Assembly (NCBI GenBank): GCA_964235765.1
Contig: CAXSDH010000011.1
Location: 1 to 64,000 of the forward strand
Length of the DNA stretch: 64,000 nucleotides
Reading direction: 5' to 3'
DNA from: JAVVHH01 sp964235765
Lineage (GTDB): Bacteria; Pseudomonadota; Alphaproteobacteria; Acetobacterales; Acetobacteraceae
Positions 26,373-35,278 of this stretch are shown one piece after another. Position 1 is the first letter of the stretch; every line of letters begins with the position of its first letter. The notes under the pieces are model-generated. The model did not search any database. It was not told where the DNA came from and worked only from the letters and a program-made list of their open reading frames with translations. Both the position numbers and the translations under genes were made by a program.

Positions 26373-27122
26373 ATGCTGAACATCACAGACCTTGCAGCCG
26401 GGATCGAAGGCAAGGAAATCCTGCGCGGCGTGACGCTCGAGGTACCGGCCGGGCAGGTGCACGCCATCATGGGCCCGAACGGCTCCGGCAAGAGCACGCT
26501 CGGCTATGTTCTGGCCGGCAACGAAGGCTACGTGGTAACCGGCGGTTCGGCGACCTTCGAGGGGCGGGACCTGCTGGCGATGGAGCCGGAGGCGCGCGCG
26601 GCGGCCGGGCTGTTCCTGGCCTTCCAGGCGCCCATCGAGCTGCCCGGCGTCAACAACGCCAACTTCCTGCGTACGGCGCTCAACGCCATCCGCCGCGCCC
26701 GCGGCGAGGCGGAGCTTGATGCGGTCGGGTTCCTGCGGCTGGCGCGCGCCGAGAGCAAGCGGCTGCATTTCCCGGACGATATGCTGAAGCGCAACGTCAA
26801 CGTGGGCTTCAGCGGCGGCGAGAAGAAGCGCAACGAGGTGTTGCAGATGGCCATCCTGCGGCCGAAATTCGCCGTGCTGGATGAGACCGACAGCGGCCTC
26901 GACATCGATGCGCTGCGCATCGTGGCCGACGGCGTGAACGCGCTGCGCGGCCCCGGCTTCTCGGCCCTGGTCATCACCCACCACCAGCGCCTGCTGGACC
27001 ACCTGGTGCCGGACCGGGTGCATGTACTCAGCCAGGGCCGCATCATCCGCAGCGGCGGCCCGGAGCTGGCGCGCGAGCTGGAGGCCCATGGCTACGCGCA
27101 GGTGGTGGCGGACGCGGCATGA
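26373..27122 (+). CDS. sufC: Fe-S cluster assembly ATPase SufC
   Basis: A 249-residue ABC-type ATPase. The Walker A motif is GPNGSGKST, the signature FSGGEKKRNEVLQM, and Walker B with its SufC-specific extension VLDETDSGLDIDAL. It powers conformational change of SufB-SufD during cluster building in the cytoplasm. It starts directly after the sufB stop and overlaps sufD by four bases (ATGA). Confidence 0.97.
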   Translation: MLNITDLAAGIEGKEILRGVTLEVPAGQVHAIMGPNGSGKSTLGYVLAGNEGYVVTGGSATFEGRDLLAMEPEARAAAGLFLAFQAPIELPGVNNANFLRTALNAIRRARGEAELDAVGFLRLARAESKRLHFPDDMLKRNVNVGFSGGEKKRNEVLQMAILRPKFAVLDETDSGLDIDALRIVADGVNALRGPGFSALVITHHQRLLDHLVPDRVHVLSQGRIIRSGGPELARELEAHGYAQVVADAA

Positions 27123-28369
27123 ACCAGAGCCCTGTCCACGGCGCGGACCTTTTCCTTGCCCGCTTCCGCGGCCTGCGCGACCAGTTGCCGGGTGACGTCG
27201 GCGTGCGCGACGCCGCCGCGGCCGAGTTCGGCCGGGCCGGGTTTCCGAGCGTGCGTGACGAGGCGTGGCGGTACACCAGCCTGCGCCCGTTGGCGGAGAT
27301 CACCTTCCAGGAGCCGCTGACCGCGGTGTCCCAAGCGCCCGACCTCGGCCCGGCGCTCGACCTGCCCCGCCTCGTGCTGGTCGATGGCCGGTATCAGCCC
27401 GGCTTGTCGACCCAGCCTGACCGGGTCAGCGTCGGCACCTTTGCCGAACGGCCGGCGTTTGGACGCTTGCCGGACGTCAGCTTGCCGATGGTGGCGCTCA
27501 ACACGATGCTGGCCGAAGACGGCCTGCACCTGCGGGTGGCCGAGGGGGTGGACGCCGGCGCCATCCTGCTGCTCTCGGTGGCGCCCGATGGCCACCGCCC
27601 GATCGCCTTCCATCCCCGCCACGCCATCCATCTCGGGGCCGGGGCGCAGCTCACCGTCATCGAGATCGCGCGGGGGCAGGGCACCTATCTGCACAATGCG
27701 GTCACCGAGGTTTTCGTGGCCCCGGGCGCCAAGCTGTCCCATGTGCGCCTGCAGGAGGAGTCCGCGGAAGGCTTCCACCTGAACACCACCTTCGCCGAGG
27801 TCGCGGAGCGCGGTATCTACGATGCGTTCGTGCTGACCCTTGGGGCGCGGCTGGCGCGGACGGAGATCCACGCGCGCCTGGCCGGACCCGGCGGCGCCGT
27901 GCACTTGAACGGCGCACAATTGCTGGGCGGCCAGCAGCACGGGGACATCACGACCGTTGTGGCGCACGACGCACCGAACTGCGCCTCGCGGCAGACGGTC
28001 AAGAACGTGCTGGCCGGCTGCTCCCGCGGCGTGTTCCAGGGCCGCATCGAGGTCGCCCGCGCCGCGCAGAAAACCGACGGCTACCAGATGAACCAGGCGC
28101 TGCTGCTCTCGCCGCACGCCGAGATCGACTGCAAGCCGCAGCTCGAAATCTACGCCGACGACGTGAAGTGCAGCCACGGCGCCACGGTGGGCGAGCTGGA
28201 TGCGGACCAGTTGTTCTACCTCCGCAGCCGCGGTATCCCGAACGAGGCGGCGCGCTCCATCCTGGTCCGCGCGTTCCTGGCCGAGGCGATGGACCCGATC
28301 GCGCATGAGGGCGCCCGCGCCCTTTTGGAACAGGCCATCGAGGCTTGGTGGGGAAGGCAGCCGGCATGA
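27119..28369 (+). CDS. sufD: Fe-S cluster assembly protein SufD
   Basis: A 416-residue SufB paralogue that completes the SufBC2D complex and is needed for iron entry. Diagnostic blocks are RDEAWRYTSLRPL near the N-terminus and, near the C-terminus, KPQLEIYADDVKCSHGATVGELD, shown here as KPQLEIYADDVKCSHGATVG, plus QLFYLRSRGI. It is coupled by ATGA on both sides (sufC upstream, sufS downstream). Confidence 0.96.
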   Translation: MNQSPVHGADLFLARFRGLRDQLPGDVGVRDAAAAEFGRAGFPSVRDEAWRYTSLRPLAEITFQEPLTAVSQAPDLGPALDLPRLVLVDGRYQPGLSTQPDRVSVGTFAERPAFGRLPDVSLPMVALNTMLAEDGLHLRVAEGVDAGAILLLSVAPDGHRPIAFHPRHAIHLGAGAQLTVIEIARGQGTYLHNAVTEVFVAPGAKLSHVRLQEESAEGFHLNTTFAEVAERGIYDAFVLTLGARLARTEIHARLAGPGGAVHLNGAQLLGGQQHGDITTVVAHDAPNCASRQTVKNVLAGCSRGVFQGRIEVARAAQKTDGYQMNQALLLSPHAEIDCKPQLEIYADDVKCSHGATVGELDADQLFYLRSRGIPNEAARSILVRAFLAEAMDPIAHEGARALLEQAIEAWWGRQPA

Positions 28370-29607
28370 ACGCAATGCTCCGCCCCGGCTTCGACGTGGA
28401 CCGTATCCGCGCCGACTTCCCGATCCTAGGCCAGCAGGTCCACGGCAAGCCGCTGGTGTTCCTGGACAGCGCCGCTTCCGCCCAGAAGCCGCGCCAGGTG
28501 ATCGACGCCATGGTCCAGGCCATGGAAACGCAGTACGCCAACGTGCACCGCGGGCTGCACTGGATGAGTGAGCGCACCAGCGAAGCGTACGAGTCCGTGC
28601 GCGACTCGGTGGCCCGGCTGCTGAACGCTCCCTCGCGCGACGAGATCGTGTTCACCAAGAACACCACCGAGGCCATCAACCTCGTCGCCCACAGCTACGG
28701 CCGCGGCGTGATGCGGCGGGACCAGGCGGTGGTGATCTCGGCGATGGAGCATCACGCCAACCTCGTGCCCTGGCAGATGCTGCGCGACGCCACCGGCATC
28801 GAGCTGCGGATCGCCGACATCACCGATGCCGGTGAGCTCGACCTCGAGAGCCTGGAGACCGCGCTGAGCGACGGCCGGGTCGGCCTCGTCGCCATCACGC
28901 ATATGAGCAACGTGCTGGGCACCGTGGTCCCGGCCGCCCGCGTTGCGGCCCTGGCGCATGCCTATGGCGCCAGGGTGCTGTTCGACGGCAGCCAGGCCGT
29001 GGTGCACCGCGCCGTCGATGTGCAGGCGATCGGCGCCGACTTCTACGTGTTCACCGGGCACAAGCTGTATGGCCCGACCGGCGTCGGCGTGCTGTGGGCG
29101 AAGCGCGAATTGCTGGAGCGCATGCCGCCCTTCATGGGTGGCGGCGACATGATCGGCAGCGTCAGCTTCGAGCGCAGCACCTGGGCCGAGGTGCCGCACA
29201 AGTTCGAGGCGGGCACCCCGGCCATCCTGGAGACGATCGGCCTTGGCGCCGCCATCGCCTACGTGGAAGCCGTCGGGTTCGACGCCATCACGGCGCATGA
29301 GGCGCGTCTGACCGATCATGCGCTGGCTCGGCTCGGCGCCATCCCCGGCTTGCGCGTGCTGGGCGCCGCACAGGACCGCGGCGGGGTATTCAGCTTCACC
29401 ATGGAGGGCGCGCATGCGCATGACGTGGCGACCCTGCTGGACCGGCAGGGCATCGCGGTCCGCGCCGGCAATCATTGCGCCGAGCCGCTGATGCGCCGCC
29501 TGGGCGTGGACAGCAGCGCCCGCGCGAGCGCCGGGCTGTATACGACCGAGGCGGAAATCGACACCCTGGCCGACACGCTGTTGCGCGTGCGGGACTTCTT
29601 TGCGTGA
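28366..29607 (+). CDS. sufS: Cysteine desulfurase SufS
   Basis: A 413-residue PLP enzyme that takes sulfur from cysteine for cluster assembly. The PLP lysine is in TGHKLYGPTGVGVLW, and the persulfide-forming cysteine is in RAGNHCAEPLM near the C-terminus, matching group II (SufS) desulfurases. The chosen ATG overlaps the sufD stop and is preceded by GGGGAAGG; an open frame begins seven codons earlier. Its partner is the adjacent SufU. Confidence 0.96.
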   Translation: MNAMLRPGFDVDRIRADFPILGQQVHGKPLVFLDSAASAQKPRQVIDAMVQAMETQYANVHRGLHWMSERTSEAYESVRDSVARLLNAPSRDEIVFTKNTTEAINLVAHSYGRGVMRRDQAVVISAMEHHANLVPWQMLRDATGIELRIADITDAGELDLESLETALSDGRVGLVAITHMSNVLGTVVPAARVAALAHAYGARVLFDGSQAVVHRAVDVQAIGADFYVFTGHKLYGPTGVGVLWAKRELLERMPPFMGGGDMIGSVSFERSTWAEVPHKFEAGTPAILETIGLGAAIAYVEAVGFDAITAHEARLTDHALARLGAIPGLRVLGAAQDRGGVFSFTMEGAHAHDVATLLDRQGIAVRAGNHCAEPLMRRLGVDSSARASAGLYTTEAEIDTLADTLLRVRDFFA

Positions 29608-30056
29608 TGTTCGACGACGTCCGCGACCTTTACAGCGCCGAAATCCGCAAGCATGGGCGCTCGCCCCTGCACGGAAGGCGGCCCGACGCCTTCGATGCTT
29701 CCGCCAAGGGCGACAACCCGATGTGCGGGGACCGGGTGCAGGTCTTCATCCAGCGGCAAGGCGGCACCATCTCCAAGGCGGGCTTCGAAGCCCGCGGCTG
29801 CGAGATCAGCATCGCCAGCGCCGACCTGATGTGCGAGGCGGTGGAGGGGCAGGCGGTCGATCGCATCCGAACCCTGGCCGACCATGTGGAAGCCATGGCG
29901 CGCACGGGACGGTGCGACGCCTGCGAGGAGGCTTTGGACCGGGTTCGCCCGCTCTCGGCCGTGCACGAATATCCGTCACGCGTGAAATGCGTGACCCTGC
30001 CATGGCGCGCGCTGTTGTCGGCGCTCGATGGCGGCAAGGAGGCGACCAGTGAGTGA
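29607..30056 (+). CDS. sufU: SufU-type sulfur-transfer protein
   Basis: A 149-residue IscU-fold protein. Three conserved cysteines appear as NPMCGDRV, ARGCEIS and SRVKCVTLPW. The extra helical segment between the second and third cysteines and the xP(A/S)RxKC ending are features of SufU, which accepts persulfide from SufS, rather than of IscU. The start ATG overlaps the sufS stop (TGATG). SufE is the commoner SufS partner in proteobacteria, and no sufE is seen here. Confidence 0.9.
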   Translation: MFDDVRDLYSAEIRKHGRSPLHGRRPDAFDASAKGDNPMCGDRVQVFIQRQGGTISKAGFEARGCEISIASADLMCEAVEGQAVDRIRTLADHVEAMARTGRCDACEEALDRVRPLSAVHEYPSRVKCVTLPWRALLSALDGGKEATSE

Positions 30057-30396
30057 AGCGCACGTGACTGGCTGGACGCCCGAAGGCGAGCCCAAGCCGA
30101 CCGAGGATGCCGTGCTGGAGGCGATCGGCACCGTCTACGATCCGGAGATCCCGGTGAACATCTATGAACTCGGCCTGATTTACGCCGTCGAGATCGAGGA
30201 TTCGGGTGCGGTGAAGGTCGAGATGACCCTAACGGCGCCGGGTTGCCCCAGTGCCCAGGAATTGCCGGTGATGGTCCGCGAGGCCATCATGGCCGTGCCC
30301 GGCGTTACGTCCTGCAACGTGGATACCGTGTGGGACCCGCCGTGGGACCCGAGCCGCATGACCGATGACGCCCGCCTGTCCCTGAACATGTTCTAG
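30049..30396 (+). CDS. sufT: SUF system MIP18/PaaD-like protein SufT
   Basis: A 115-residue DUF59 (MIP18) protein. The motif AIGTVYDPEIPVNIYELGLIY and TLTAPGCPSAQELP (with the conserved cysteine) are typical. SufT-like proteins help maturation of Fe-S proteins. The start is decided by a perfect AAGGAGG (30036-30042) placed six bases before GTG 30049; this overlaps the sufU stop by eight bases. Confidence 0.92.
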   Translation: MSEAHVTGWTPEGEPKPTEDAVLEAIGTVYDPEIPVNIYELGLIYAVEIEDSGAVKVEMTLTAPGCPSAQELPVMVREAIMAVPGVTSCNVDTVWDPPWDPSRMTDDARLSLNMF

Positions 30397-30407
30397 GAGA
30401 CCCTGGA

Positions 30408-30776
30408 ATGTCCGCATCCCAGACCACGACCCGGCCGCGCCGCGCCCTGCCGCCGCTGATGACGCTGACCGACGGCGCCGCCGAGCGCCTCCGCGGCCTC
30501 TATGAGAAGGGCCGGAGCGGCATGCTGCTGCGCATCAGCGTGAACACCAAGGGCTGCTCCGGCCTGTCCTACGTCATGGACTGGGTCGAGGCGCCCGGGC
30601 CCGGCGACGAGGTCGTCGCCGACAAGGGGCTGACGGTGCTGGTGGACCGCAAGGCCAGCCTGTTCCTGATCGGCAGCCAGATGGACTACGCCGTGAAGGA
30701 CCTGACGAGTGGGTTCACCTTCAGCAATCCGAACGAGAAGGGCCGCTGCGGGTGCGGCGAGAGCTTTCACGTGTGA
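30408..30776 (+). CDS. sufA: A-type Fe-S carrier SufA (HesB/IscA family)
   Basis: A 122-residue carrier that passes clusters to target proteins. The three cluster cysteines are visible in NTKGCSGLSYVMDW and GRCGCGESFHV. An A-type N-terminal extension of about 20 residues precedes the fold. GGAG stands before the ATG. Its last 56 bases overlap the convergent RNA methyltransferase gene, so the SUF operon has no room for its own terminator. Confidence 0.95.
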   Translation: MSASQTTTRPRRALPPLMTLTDGAAERLRGLYEKGRSGMLLRISVNTKGCSGLSYVMDWVEAPGPGDEVVADKGLTVLVDRKASLFLIGSQMDYAVKDLTSGFTFSNPNEKGRCGCGESFHV

Positions 30777-32070
30777 AGCCCACGACGCACTCCACCCCGG
30801 CCGACCATAGGAACTGATCGATCACCGACAGGGTGGTGGCCTGGTAGCCCGCGCCGGCCAGAACTTCGGCATCCCGGGCCAGGGCGCCGGGGTTGCAGCT
30901 CACGTAGACCACCGCTGCACCGCTGGCGGCGATGGCGGCCATCTGCGGCGCGGCGCCGCCATAGGGCGGATCGAGCACGATCGCCGCCGCACCCCTCAGA
31001 TCGGCCGCTTGCAGGGGTTGCCGCGCCAGGTCGCGCTGCACGACCGAGACCCGGGGATTGCCGGCGCGGCGCAGGGCGTCGACCGCTGCGAGATCGCCCT
31101 CGAAGGCTTGAACCCGGCCCCGCTCGCTCAGGGCATGGGTGATGCTGCCGCAGCCGGCGAAGAGTTCAACGATCCGTGCCCGGGCCGGCAGCGGGTCGGG
31201 CAGGGCGGCCAACACCGCACCGACGATCGCGCGTTCGCCCTCGCGGGAGGCTTGCAGGAAGGCCCCGGGGGGTATCGGCGCCTCGACGCCCTGGAATGCC
31301 GTGGTCGCCGGGCGGAACTGGCAGGCTGTTTCCGGCAGGCCGTGGCCGCGCCGGGTTCCCATCGCCCAGCTCACGCGCGGGAGGCCGTGCTGCTGCGCCA
31401 GCCCGGCCAGCAATACCCGATCCCCTGCCGAAAGCGCGGCGTCGGTCCGCAGCAGCAGGTCGGGCCCGCTATCGAGTAAGTTCACCACGGCCGAACCCTC
31501 TCGCCGCAAGCCGGTCAGCCGGCGCAGCACCGGCCGCAGCGCCTGGACGAGCGCGAACAGCACGGGGTGCAGCACGGGACAGGCCCGCATGTCCTCGATG
31601 TCCTGCGAGCGGCGGCGGTGCAAGCCGAGCAACACGGCCGGGCCCTCGCGCCGGATCGCCAACTCCATGCGCCGCCGGGCGCCGGGTGGGGTGCGCGCGA
31701 GGTGGTCCGGCGGCGGCAGGCGGAGGGCGCCGGCAGCCAGGCCGATCTTCCAATCGGCGTAGGCCTCATCGCGCCAGTGCTGCAGCGTGCAGCCGCCGCA
31801 CGGGCCGAAATGCGGGCAGGGCGGCGCGACCCGGTCGGGCGACGCCTCGAGCACCTCGGCAGGCGCGGCATAGCCATCTCCCCGCCGGGTCAGCGGGCCG
31901 GGCTGGACCAACTCGCCCGGCAGGGTGTTGGCGAGGTAAAGCAAGGCGCCGTCCGGCCGCACCGCGATCCCGTCTCCGTCCCCGCCGATGCGCAGGACAC
32001 GGACGGGATCGGGGACGGGATCGGGAAGTTCAGGCGCCGAAGGCGGAGAGGCCGGTCTGTGCGCGGCCAA
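30721..32070 (-). CDS. 23S rRNA/tRNA m5U methyltransferase (RumA/TrmA superfamily)
   Basis: A 449-residue class I methyltransferase. An N-terminal TRAM-like region is followed by a four-cysteine [4Fe-4S] motif (CPHFGPCGGC and a later ACPVLHP) as in RlmC/RlmD. The C-terminal domain has the SAM region IVELFAGCG, LDPPYGGAA and the catalytic cysteine in YVSCNPGALARD. The only nearby start is TTG 32070, which overlaps the end of gcdH by 41 bases. The exact uridine target cannot be assigned. A Fe-S enzyme beside the SUF operon is suggestive but could be chance. Confidence 0.87.
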   Translation of the reverse strand: MAAHRPASPPSAPELPDPVPDPVRVLRIGGDGDGIAVRPDGALLYLANTLPGELVQPGPLTRRGDGYAAPAEVLEASPDRVAPPCPHFGPCGGCTLQHWRDEAYADWKIGLAAGALRLPPPDHLARTPPGARRRMELAIRREGPAVLLGLHRRRSQDIEDMRACPVLHPVLFALVQALRPVLRRLTGLRREGSAVVNLLDSGPDLLLRTDAALSAGDRVLLAGLAQQHGLPRVSWAMGTRRGHGLPETACQFRPATTAFQGVEAPIPPGAFLQASREGERAIVGAVLAALPDPLPARARIVELFAGCGSITHALSERGRVQAFEGDLAAVDALRRAGNPRVSVVQRDLARQPLQAADLRGAAAIVLDPPYGGAAPQMAAIAASGAAVVYVSCNPGALARDAEVLAGAGYQATTLSVIDQFLWSAGVECVVGFTRESSRRTRSGPSRSDC

Positions 32071-33283
32071 GGATCAGCGCATGCACGTCGTGCGTGCCTT
32101 CGTAGGTGTTGACGGCTTCCAGGTTCATGACGTGGCGGATGACGTGGTACTCGTCGGCGATGCCGTTGCCACCGTGCATGTCGCGGGAGACGCGGGCGAT
32201 GTCGAGCGACTTGCCGCAGTTGTTGCGCTTCAGCAGGCTGATCATCTCCGGAGCCGCCCGGCCCTCCTCCATGAGCCGGCCAAGGCGCAACGCGCCTTGC
32301 AACCCGAGCGTGATCTCGGTCTGCATGTCGGCCAGCTTCTTTTGGATGAGCTGCGTGGCGGCGAGCGGACGGCCGAACATCATGCGCTGCATCGTGTAGT
32401 CGCGGGCAGCCATCCAGCAGAACTCGGCGGACCCCAGAGCTCCCCAACTGATGCCGTAGCGTGCGTTGTTGAGGCAGCTGAACGGCCCGCGCAACCCACG
32501 CACATCGGGCAACTCGTTGGCGGCAGGCACGAACACGTCCTGCATCATGACCATGCCGGTGATGGAGGCGCGGAGGGCGAACTTGCCCTCGATCTTGGGC
32601 GCGGTCAGGCCGGCCATGCCCTTTTCCAGGATATAGCCGCGAATGTCGCCGGCGTCGTTCTTGGCCCAGACCACGAATACGTCCGCGATCGGCGAATTGG
32701 TGATCCAGGTCTTGGAGCCGCTGACCAGGAAGCCGCCATCGACCGCGCGGGCCCGGGTGCGCATGCTGGCCGGGTCCGACCCGGCATCGGGCTCCGTCAG
32801 CCCAAAGCAGCCGACGAACTCGCCGCTGCGCAGCTTCGGCAGGAAACGATCTTTCTGGCCTTCGGAGCCGAAGGCCCAGATGGGATACATGACCAGCGAG
32901 GATTGCACGCTGAAGGCGCTGCGGTATCCGCTGTCCACCCGCTCGACCTCGCGGGCGATCAAGCCGTAGGCGACATAGCCGACGCCCGCGCAGCCGTGGC
33001 TGTCGAGGGTCGCGCCGAGGAAGCCCATCTCGCCCATTTCCTGCATGATCTCGCGATCGAAGCGCTCGTGGCGATTGGCCTCCAGGATGCGGGTGAACAG
33101 CCTTTCCTGGCAGAACGCGTGCGCGGCGTCGCGCATCGCCCGCTCATCCTCGGTCAGTTGGTCGTTCAGCAGCAGCGCGTCGTCCCACTTGAACGGGCCG
33201 AGCTTGCGGGCTTGGCTGGTTTTTGGCTCGGTGAGCCGCGCTTCAGCCGATTCCGGCTGTTGGATAGGGGTCGTGACGTTCAT
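32030..33283 (-). CDS. gcdH: Glutaryl-CoA dehydrogenase
   Basis: A 417-residue acyl-CoA dehydrogenase. FAD-binding and substrate blocks are visible: FVGCFGLTEPDAGSDPASM, TWITNSPIADVFVVWAK, RYGISWGALGSAEFCW. The catalytic glutamate lies in VNTYEGTHDVHALILGRAQTG (shown in parts: NTYEGTHDVHALILGRAQTG). These motifs are characteristic of GCDH, which oxidises and decarboxylates glutaryl-CoA to crotonyl-CoA in lysine/tryptophan catabolism. GGGAGGGCAGCC precedes the ATG. The rRNA methyltransferase follows and is overlapped. Confidence 0.94.
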   Translation of the reverse strand: MNVTTPIQQPESAEARLTEPKTSQARKLGPFKWDDALLLNDQLTEDERAMRDAAHAFCQERLFTRILEANRHERFDREIMQEMGEMGFLGATLDSHGCAGVGYVAYGLIAREVERVDSGYRSAFSVQSSLVMYPIWAFGSEGQKDRFLPKLRSGEFVGCFGLTEPDAGSDPASMRTRARAVDGGFLVSGSKTWITNSPIADVFVVWAKNDAGDIRGYILEKGMAGLTAPKIEGKFALRASITGMVMMQDVFVPAANELPDVRGLRGPFSCLNNARYGISWGALGSAEFCWMAARDYTMQRMMFGRPLAATQLIQKKLADMQTEITLGLQGALRLGRLMEEGRAAPEMISLLKRNNCGKSLDIARVSRDMHGGNGIADEYHVIRHVMNLEAVNTYEGTHDVHALILGRAQTGLSAFGA

Positions 33284-33309
33284 GGCTGCCCTCCCTGCAC
33301 GCTGGCACC

Positions 33310-35067
33310 TTACTCCGCGTCGGGCTGAGGCTCCACAGCCGGCTTCGCGCTGCGCGAACGCAGCAGCATGAAGGCCGGAACTTCATCGCCGAAGCCCATC
33401 ACAGCCGGACCGAGATCGTCGTCCCTGCGCCCGCGATCGCGGAAGCGGCTGCGATCCTGCTGGCGGACCTCGTCCCGGCGCGGCTCGGCGACGCGCGGCT
33501 CGCGCTGCCGGCTCTCGGAACGCTGGGACCGCTCGGCCGATCGCTCGATCGGCCGCTCCGGGGGGAGCCGCTCGGTTGGCCGCTCCGGCTGCGCCTCTAC
33601 CGGCATGGCCACCTCGGGCTGCGGCGCATCCAGGTCCATCGGGGTTGCCGGCGGTTTGCGGGTGCGGCTGCGGCGCGGCTTGGGGATGGCGACCGCGGCT
33701 GTTTCCTCGGGCTTCTCCGCGCGGACTGCGACCTTGGCGGTCCGCGTTGCCGGCTTGGCCAGCCGGCCGCGGCCACGGCGCCGCTTGCCGTCGTCCTCAA
33801 GGAACGCGACCGGGTCGAATCCCTCAACCATGATGCGCGCGATTTCGGCCCCCACCAGCTTTTCGATCGCCTCGACGAAGCCGCGGTCTTCCGGGGTCGC
33901 GAGCGTATAGGCGTGGCCGATCATCCCAGCCCGGCCGGTGCGGCCGATGCGATGCACGTAGTCCTCGGCATGGATCGGCACGTCGAAGTTGAACACGTGG
34001 CTCAATCCGCCGATGTCGAGCCCCCGCGCGGCCACGTCGCTGCACACCAGCAGGCGGATCTCGTTCGCCTTGAACTTGCCCAGCGTGGCGAACCGCTCGG
34101 GCTGGCTCATGTCGCCATGCAGCGAGCCCACGCTGAAGTTGTGGCGCTTGAGCGACTTATAGAGGATATCGACGTCGCGCTTGCGGTTGCAGAAGATCAG
34201 CGCGTTCTGCACCTCTTCGGAGCGGATCAGCCGGCGCAGCGCCTCGCGCTTGTCGAGGTCGTCCACGATGGTCAGCCCGGCCACGATCGTCGTTGCCACG
34301 CTCGCCGGGCGACTGACCGTGATCTCCTTAGGATTAGACAGGAACGCGTCCGCCAACCGGCGAATTTCCGGCGCCATCGTTGCGCTGAAGAACAGCGTCT
34401 GCCGGTTCTTGGGCAGGAATCCGACAATCTTCTCGACGTCGGGAATGAACCCCATGTCAAGCATGCGGTCCGCCTCGTCGATCACCAGCAGGTTGGTGTC
34501 GGTCAGCAGCAGGCCGCCGCGCTCGAACAAGTCCATCAGCCGGCCCGGTGTCGCGATCAGCACGTCGACGCCGCGCATCAGCACCTCTTTCTGGTCGGAC
34601 AGGCTCTCGCCGCCGATCAGGAGCGCGTGGTTCAGCTTCAGGTGCTTGCCGTACTGCACGAAGTTCTCGGCCACCTGCAGCGCCAGTTCGCGCGTCGGTT
34701 CGAGGATCAGGCTGCGCGGCATGCGGGCGCGGGCGCGGCTGCCGGAGAGGATGTCGAGCATCGGCAGCACGAAGCTGCCGGTCTTGCCGGTGCCGGTCTG
34801 CGCGCAACCGAGCACGTCCCGGCCCATCAGGATGGTCGGGATGGCCTGCGCCTGGATGGGCGTGGGCGTGCGATACCCCTTTTCGCCGACGGCCATGACG
34901 ATCTCGGGCGAGAGCCCAAGGTCGGCGAAGCCATTCGGCTCCTCCTCCGGTTGCGCATCGGGTTCATCCCTGCTGCCGTCGTCGAAGGCAGCCTCGGGGA
35001 CCGCCGTTTCGGGCGTGGTCAGGTCGGCATGCGCTTCGTCTTCCGCGGGCGCGGTCGTGTTATCCAT
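33310..35067 (-). CDS. DEAD-box RNA helicase
   Basis: A 585-residue helicase of the RhlE/CsdA type. Motifs in order: PTPIQAQAIP (Q motif), AQTGTGKT, PTRELALQV, VIDEADRMLDMG (DEAD), FFSAT, ARGLDIGG, HRIGRTGRAG. An acidic N-terminal tail (about 50 residues) and a long basic, Arg/Pro-rich C-terminal tail (about 150 residues with repeated ERP/ER blocks) flank the core and probably bind RNA. The ATG at 35067 was chosen because upstream codons lie in a palindromic, non-coding leader. The role is likely ribosome assembly or mRNA turnover. Confidence 0.93.
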   Translation of the reverse strand: MDNTTAPAEDEAHADLTTPETAVPEAAFDDGSRDEPDAQPEEEPNGFADLGLSPEIVMAVGEKGYRTPTPIQAQAIPTILMGRDVLGCAQTGTGKTGSFVLPMLDILSGSRARARMPRSLILEPTRELALQVAENFVQYGKHLKLNHALLIGGESLSDQKEVLMRGVDVLIATPGRLMDLFERGGLLLTDTNLLVIDEADRMLDMGFIPDVEKIVGFLPKNRQTLFFSATMAPEIRRLADAFLSNPKEITVSRPASVATTIVAGLTIVDDLDKREALRRLIRSEEVQNALIFCNRKRDVDILYKSLKRHNFSVGSLHGDMSQPERFATLGKFKANEIRLLVCSDVAARGLDIGGLSHVFNFDVPIHAEDYVHRIGRTGRAGMIGHAYTLATPEDRGFVEAIEKLVGAEIARIMVEGFDPVAFLEDDGKRRRGRGRLAKPATRTAKVAVRAEKPEETAAVAIPKPRRSRTRKPPATPMDLDAPQPEVAMPVEAQPERPTERLPPERPIERSAERSQRSESRQREPRVAEPRRDEVRQQDRSRFRDRGRRDDDLGPAVMGFGDEVPAFMLLRSRSAKPAVEPQPDAE

Positions 35068-35079
35068 CAAACGTAAGGT

Positions 35080-35113
35080 CTCAATCCGGATTGAGGTGGC
35101 CGTCCCGCCACCT
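35080..35113 (-). promoter_or_regulatory. Two overlapping hairpins in the helicase leader
   Basis: CTCAATCCGGATTGAG (35080-35095) is a perfect palindrome 12 bases upstream of the helicase start. AGGTGGC (35094-35100) pairs with GCCACCT (35107-35113). The two share bases 35094-35095, so as RNA they compete. If the transcript starts upstream, one fold would sit next to the ribosome-binding region. It could also be a dyad operator. Confidence 0.4.
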
Positions 35114-35278
35114 GGGGCTAGCGCGCGCGAAGGCACGCCGCACCCGCCATATCGGGAAATTGGGCGCAAAAGTCAAGCTTTGTGGGCAAGTTGCTGCCCA
35201 GATCACCGTTTGCATGGCCAATCTGGCACAGTTTTCCGCCAAGGCAACCCGCGGCGCCGGCAAGCGTCTCTGCCTGCT

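Noticed and set aside
24876..27089. 737-codon minus-strand frame under sufB-sufC
   Set aside because: It runs across two certain genes and their junction, as only a shadow would.
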